NCBI GenBank assembly: GCA_018711525.1 | Contig: DVIF01000005.1 | Span: 1-35,443, forward strand | Length of the DNA stretch: 35,443 nucleotides | Source of the DNA: Candidatus Ornithospirochaeta stercorigallinarum | Lineage (GTDB): Bacteria > Spirochaetota > Spirochaetia > Sphaerochaetales > Sphaerochaetaceae | Direction: 5' to 3' | In this document: positions 32,109 to 35,443 of the stretch, one piece after another | Layout of the letters: every line of letters starts with the position of its first letter | How positions within the stretch are numbered: position 1 is the stretch's first letter | Notes under the pieces: model-generated | Databases searched by the model: none | What the model was told of the DNA's origin: nothing | What the model saw: the letters and a program-made list of their open reading frames with translations, nothing else | Made by a program: the position numbers and the translations under genes

Positions 32109-32834
32109 CTAAACGAACATCGACACCACGACAGCTCCAATCATCGCAAGGAGCATCGACAAGGCAAGAGAGAAGTTCTCAAACACCTTGTGCCTCCTGC
32201 TCACCAACTCGAAGAGGGCCATGAAAAGGGATGCCACTATGACAGTTGTGACAGGCACAAGATTCACAGATACGAACGCCTCTGCTATATACGAGCCGAC
32301 AAAAGTCGAACAGAGCCCTATCATCATGGCGACCATGGCCCATGATGCGTATCCTCCTCCACTGGTGTTGCTCTTCCTTCCTATCGCAAGTTTCGATGAA
32401 TACTTCTTCATCGTGAAAATCGACAGCAGACAGCCCCATATTATGCCTACGGTCATGACCAGCAATATAGTTGAAAGAGCAGAGACATCAAGGGATGACG
32501 AATTGAGGCTGAGGCCCATGCTGTTTGCGGCGATTTCCGCGACAGTCGCCTCATACTGCAGGTTGCCGATGACTGAGAGCCTGAGCCATGATGCGGGGAT
32601 TCCAAGGGAGCCGGAAAGGGCTATGACTCCCAGGAGTATGGAAACAGATGGAAGAACGGTGAAAGTGGCGGAACTCGTTATGGCTCGCCTGAGAACCCTC
32701 CTGTCCATTCCTATCTTTATACCCGCCCTGTAGCTTCTTACGATGAAAAGCACGCACAAGAGTGCTATAAAAAGGAGTATACCTCCAACGATTAGATAAA
32801 GTGGCAATGAATTTGCCGCTTCAATATATGGCAT
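32109..32834 (-). CDS. DUF5058-family membrane protein
   Basis: A 241-residue membrane protein with about six to seven helices. The N-terminal helix is followed by a basic loop (RSYRAGIKIGMDRRVLRRAI) and a hydrophobic 'FTVLPSVSILLGVIALSGSLGIPASWLRLSVIG' region that I recognise as the DUF5058 family, of unknown function. GGAGG lies 6 nt before the ATG. It is upstream of the second membrane protein and the M20 peptidase and 29 bp after the alcohol dehydrogenase gene, so all four may be one transcript. Confidence 0.78.
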   Translation of the reverse strand: MPYIEAANSLPLYLIVGGILLFIALLCVLFIVRSYRAGIKIGMDRRVLRRAITSSATFTVLPSVSILLGVIALSGSLGIPASWLRLSVIGNLQYEATVAEIAANSMGLSLNSSSLDVSALSTILLVMTVGIIWGCLLSIFTMKKYSSKLAIGRKSNTSGGGYASWAMVAMMIGLCSTFVGSYIAEAFVSVNLVPVTTVIVASLFMALFELVSRRHKVFENFSLALSMLLAMIGAVVVSMFV

Positions 32835-32863
32835 AATAGTCCTCCATAAATGATGAGATTATA

Positions 32864-33907
32864 TTAATCATTCGGATGTACGACAACCTTTATGGAATCA
32901 GAGGACATCTGCATCCTTATCGCATCCTCAAGTCTTTCTTTCGGATAGACATGTGTGATAAGAGGTTCAACCCTGATCCTTCCGCTGTTTATGAGGTTGA
33001 CTGCCCTCTGATACGTATCCGGGTTTATCATGGAGCCCACTATCTTAAGTTCCTTCTTATAGACATCAAACAAAGGAAGCTCTAATTTCGCATCGACTTT
33101 CGGAACACTGAAAAAGAGGATCGTCCCTCCTGTGTCCGCAGATGAGATTGCGTCCCGGGCGGCAGAAGGGCTGCCGACACACTCAACGACCTTATCAACA
33201 CCATCACGGCCTGTCATCTTCCTTATTTCCTCTGAAAGGTCTGAATTCACAGGGTCGATCACATAATCGATGCCTAATGAAAGAGCAATCTCCCTTCTCT
33301 TCTCCACAGGTTCGGAAACCAAAACGGTATCAGCCCCTGAGATTTTCATCACCTGTGCCATCATAAGGCCGATCGTACCGCCTCCGATGATGAGCACGCT
33401 CTCCCCGCTTTTCATATCTGCCAGGTCAACCCCATGAAGAACACAGGAAATAGGCTCCGTCATAGCCCCGATATCGAAAGGAATATCATCATTGAGTTTG
33501 AAACACTGGGTATTAGGGCAGATTGAATACTCTGCGAAACCACCGTCGACGTTCACCCCCAGAGCGAAAAGATTCTCACAGTTCTGCTTATGCCCCATCC
33601 TGCATGGACGGCACTTTCCGCAGTATATGTTTGGATCCACAGTCACATGATCCCCTACCTTCACATTTTGGACTGAAGCACCAATCTTCTCGACAACTCC
33701 CGAGTATTCATGACCAAGGACGACGGGAGGAGTCACTTCAGCAGAGTCTTTCTCCCCCAGATATATATGAACATCCGTACCGCATATTCCAGCAGCCATG
33801 TTTTTCACCAGGACATCATGCTCCCCGAGTAAAAGACCAAGGTCTCCCATCTCCCGTACTTCAAACTTCCTATCACTATCTGAACCCAAAAAGAATGTAC
33901 CTTTCAT
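32864..33907 (-). CDS. Zinc-dependent medium-chain alcohol/polyol dehydrogenase
   Basis: A 347-residue NAD(P)-dependent dehydrogenase of the sorbitol/threonine dehydrogenase type. Catalytic zinc ligands are Cys42 (GICGTD) and His66-Glu67 (GHE). The structural zinc cysteines are 96, 99, 102 and 110 (CGKCRPC...C). The Rossmann motif is IIGGGTIGL. The frame is open to 33,952, overlapping the upstream gene, but ATG 33,907 with GGGGAGG just before it gives the usual family N-terminus and length. Substrate is probably a polyol or secondary alcohol; which one is not evident. Confidence 0.88.
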   Translation of the reverse strand: MKGTFFLGSDSDRKFEVREMGDLGLLLGEHDVLVKNMAAGICGTDVHIYLGEKDSAEVTPPVVLGHEYSGVVEKIGASVQNVKVGDHVTVDPNIYCGKCRPCRMGHKQNCENLFALGVNVDGGFAEYSICPNTQCFKLNDDIPFDIGAMTEPISCVLHGVDLADMKSGESVLIIGGGTIGLMMAQVMKISGADTVLVSEPVEKRREIALSLGIDYVIDPVNSDLSEEIRKMTGRDGVDKVVECVGSPSAARDAISSADTGGTILFFSVPKVDAKLELPLFDVYKKELKIVGSMINPDTYQRAVNLINSGRIRVEPLITHVYPKERLEDAIRMQMSSDSIKVVVHPND

Positions 33908-33948
33908 AATCCTCCCCACGTTTTCATCCATGAATGACGAATACTTGT

Positions 33949-35151
33949 TCATTCAAAAGTTTCAACTCTAATAATCCTATCACTCCACAGTTCTTCAAGA
34001 AACGTTTCAAACGGGTAGATATAGATTCCATCTTCTGTCTTCCTCTTATGTCCTTCTCTGCAGACGACAATATATTTTCGGCAGGAATTCTCATCTTTTA
34101 ATGCTCTAAGACCTCTTAAATCCTTTTTCTCATTTATAAGCTTTGTTGTTTTTACTTCTATAGCAACTTGATCCTTGTAAACAAAATCCACTTCCAACCC
34201 GCTTTGTGTCCGCCAATAAAACAATCCCCTGTTTCTGTAATCAGCACCGTTATAATCAAGATATGCAACCAATTCGTGGCAAATATAGTGTTCAAAGAAT
34301 TTCCCATACTCACTGGTATTTTCACTGGGAGGGGCCATGTTCAATATCGCCCTTAGCACACCAACATCAAAAAGATAATACTTTGATATGACCATTGCTT
34401 TTCTTTTCTTTGTTGCTGTAAAGGCAGGAATTTCACTTCCAACAAGCATATCTGTAAGTATTGAATACCAAGCCTTGATTGAATTCTGAGACATACCGAC
34501 ATCATTTGCAATATTGCTATAGTTTATCTGTTCACCTGATGAAATAGCGGCAAAAAGCAGAAAATGGGAGAAAGCAGGAATATTTCTGACACAACCTTCC
34601 GACTGCACTTGAGTTAAAAGGTAACTTGTCCAGTAGCTTGTAAGCAATTTCCCCGGTCTTGAAGATAGATACATTTGAGGCAGAAGCCCTGTTCTGAAAA
34701 CATGTTCCAGAGAGTAATCGATATCCTTTATCTCCGGCCACACAAGAGGATGGAAAATAAATTCCCCTGCTCTACCTCCTAACATATCAGCCCCTGAACG
34801 TATTAGATTCCTTACTCCGGACCCCGTAAGAAGAAAAGTAAAATCAGTAGATTCCATCAACCTATGGACTTCACTCAACAACGATGGAACAAGCTGAATT
34901 TCATCGATTACAACCAATCCTTTGTCCTTGTCCAAAGCTCTGATTTCATCAACAAGAATACCAGGATTCCGACTAAGCCTGGTACGTTCACCCGTATCAA
35001 GCAAATCAATGAGGAGATCGATTTTACTCTTCATCTGTCTTGTAAGGTAACTAGTCTTGCCCGTCTGTCTAGCACCAAACAAAAACACGGACTGTATGCC
35101 AAGTGCTTTTGATATATCAATTTTTCTTTGTATATAAATATAGTTTTTCAT
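33949..35151 (-). CDS. AAA ATPase with C-terminal DUF4143 (nuclease-like) domain
   Basis: A 400-residue P-loop protein of the widespread AAA_14/DUF4143 family, of unknown function. Walker A is GARQTGKT (residues 26-33), Walker B VVIDEI (about 80-85), and the sensor-like LLTGSGVRN follows. The C-terminal part has a winged-helix-like stretch and then 'GLEVDFVYKDQVAIEVKTTK', the Asp...Glu-x-Lys pattern of PD-(D/E)xK-fold domains. ATG 35,151 has AGGAAAG upstream; the longer open frame to 35,202 overlaps the promoter. Copies of this family are often mobile or scattered, fitting its position beside an insertion-sequence remnant. Confidence 0.85.
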   Translation of the reverse strand: MKNYIYIQRKIDISKALGIQSVFLFGARQTGKTSYLTRQMKSKIDLLIDLLDTGERTRLSRNPGILVDEIRALDKDKGLVVIDEIQLVPSLLSEVHRLMESTDFTFLLTGSGVRNLIRSGADMLGGRAGEFIFHPLVWPEIKDIDYSLEHVFRTGLLPQMYLSSRPGKLLTSYWTSYLLTQVQSEGCVRNIPAFSHFLLFAAISSGEQINYSNIANDVGMSQNSIKAWYSILTDMLVGSEIPAFTATKKRKAMVISKYYLFDVGVLRAILNMAPPSENTSEYGKFFEHYICHELVAYLDYNGADYRNRGLFYWRTQSGLEVDFVYKDQVAIEVKTTKLINEKKDLRGLRALKDENSCRKYIVVCREGHKRKTEDGIYIYPFETFLEELWSDRIIRVETFE

Positions 35152-35174
35152 TAATTCTTTCCTATACAAAGAAT

Positions 35175-35202
35175 ATAATACTTTACTACTGCGAAAAATC
35201 AA
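35175..35202 (-). promoter_or_regulatory. Promoter of the AAA/DUF4143 ATPase gene
   Basis: On the minus strand TTGATT (35,197-35,202) and TATTAT (35,175-35,180) are spaced by 16 nt. The -35 lies inside the first 31-bp repeat, so anything binding the repeats would control this gene. Confidence 0.5.
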
Positions 35203-35248
35203 GAAAAATCTGCAGTGCTACTGCGAAAAATCAGGAAAAATCTGCAGT
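35186..35248. repeat. Two tandem 31-bp repeats with internal GAAAAATC pairs
   Basis: Two copies (35,186-35,216 and 35,218-35,248) differ at one base. Each is bounded by ACTGC/GCAGT inverted ends and holds two GAAAAATC motifs 10 bp apart, so four motifs in all at 35,193, 35,203, 35,225 and 35,235. They lie between the ATPase start and the transposase remnant. Confidence 0.75.
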
Positions 35249-35287
35249 AAAAAAAGGAAAACCTTCCACTTCCATAGAAGCAAATGA

Positions 35288-35314
35288 ACTACCGCGAGGC
35301 AGAGCCATCGCAGT
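35288..35314 (-). mobile_element. Imperfect hairpin, candidate right end of an IS200/IS605-like element
   Basis: Arms ACT-GCGA and TCGC-(GGT)-AGT pair around a 10-nt loop with a 3-nt bulge. The hairpin lies 6 bp after the stop codon of the transposase-like frame. Subterminal imperfect hairpins of this kind are the binding sites of single-strand Y1 transposases. Confidence 0.35.
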
Positions 35315-35319
35315 ATCCT

Positions 35320-35442
35320 TCAAAGCGGCGCCTCTCGTGAGGGGAAGTTGAGATATAGTTGTCTGTACTCATTCTCCTTCCCCTGATTCTTTACATATTG
35401 CCGTATCAAACTTTCACTCCCGCTCTTCCCCACGCTCGACAC
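35320..35442 (-). CDS. Partial C-terminus of a probable IS200/IS605-type transposase
   Basis: The last 40 codons of a gene that continues beyond the window edge. The segment SSVGKSGSESLIRQYVKNQG, followed by KENEYRQLYLNF, resembles the C-terminal helix of Y1 (TnpA-type) transposases, in which a Val-Gly turn is followed by Ile/Leu-x-x-Tyr-Ile/Val-x-x-Gln. The catalytic Tyr and HUH motif would lie outside. An alternative is another small transposase family with a similar tail. Confidence 0.4.
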   Translation of the reverse strand: MSSVGKSGSESLIRQYVKNQGKENEYRQLYLNFPSREAPL

Positions 35443-35443
35443 G

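Noticed and set aside
33908-33952. Longer alcohol dehydrogenase starting at 33,952 and overlapping the ATPase gene by four bases.
   Set aside because: The extra 15 residues do not fit the family N-terminus and the ATG at 33,907 has a strong Shine-Dalgarno.
35186-35248. CRISPR array.
   Set aside because: Only two units with a 1-bp gap between them, so there are no spacers, and no cas genes are in the window.

Overview
The window looks like a chromosomal stretch of a fermentative, host- or sediment-associated spirochaete, most likely Sphaerochaetaceae/Treponema-like. This is inferred from the density of ABC importers, the four substrate-binding proteins sharing a 'FA(G/N)G(S/A)xE' motif after the signal peptide, a BMP/TmpC-type importer, a tryptophanase-like lyase and GtfA-type sucrose phosphorylase. 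No rRNA or complete tRNA was found to fix the taxonomy. Genes are tightly packed, with ATGA overlaps inside operons and clear Shine-Dalgarno sites that move several starts downstream of the longest open frame.

Layout, left to right. (1) 1-2.2 kb, minus: a GPH-type sugar symporter and a PIG-L/LmbE deacetylase. The deacetylase ends beside what looks like the 5' half of a tRNA. (2) 2.2-5.3 kb: a metallophosphoesterase, an orphan lipoprotein and an orphan secreted protein. (3) 5.4-12.3 kb, minus: an msm-like sugar operon (binding protein, two permeases, LacI regulator, sucrose phosphorylase family enzyme, phosphodiesterase/pyrophosphatase family enzyme). A well-formed promoter overlaps a perfect operator-like palindrome; no ATPase is encoded, so a shared one is needed. 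(4) 12.6-14.2 kb, plus: a MATE exporter and a small hypothetical protein. (5) 14.3-19.7 kb, minus: a complete BMP-family importer and an upstream MBL-fold hydrolase. (6) 19.9-22.3 kb, plus: a polar amino acid ABC importer, convergent with (7) a tryptophanase-like PLP lyase (22.4-23.8 kb, minus) and a solitary Phd/YefM-like antitoxin with its own promoter/operator.

(8) 24.3-29.8 kb, minus: the most interesting locus. It is an ABC importer built around a DUF3798 binding protein, with a two-domain ATPase, two RbsC-like permeases and a small membrane-anchored protein. Its substrate is unknown to me. The binding protein carries one clean single-base frameshift near 29,697, and its leader holds terminator-like and inverted-repeat structures. 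(9) 30.1-33.9 kb, minus: an uncharacterised cassette of a zinc alcohol dehydrogenase, a DUF5058 membrane protein, a second membrane protein and an M20 peptidase. (10) 33.9-35.4 kb: an AAA/DUF4143 ATPase whose promoter carries two 31-bp repeats, then the 3' end of a probable IS200/IS605-type transposase cut by the window edge.

Taken together this is a nutrient-scavenging region. Sucrose-type sugars, BMP ligands, amino acids, the unknown DUF3798 ligand and possibly N-acyl amino acids or peptides are imported and broken down. Stem-loops directly after the binding-protein genes of all three minus-strand ABC operons suggest a common way of making more binding protein than membrane complex.
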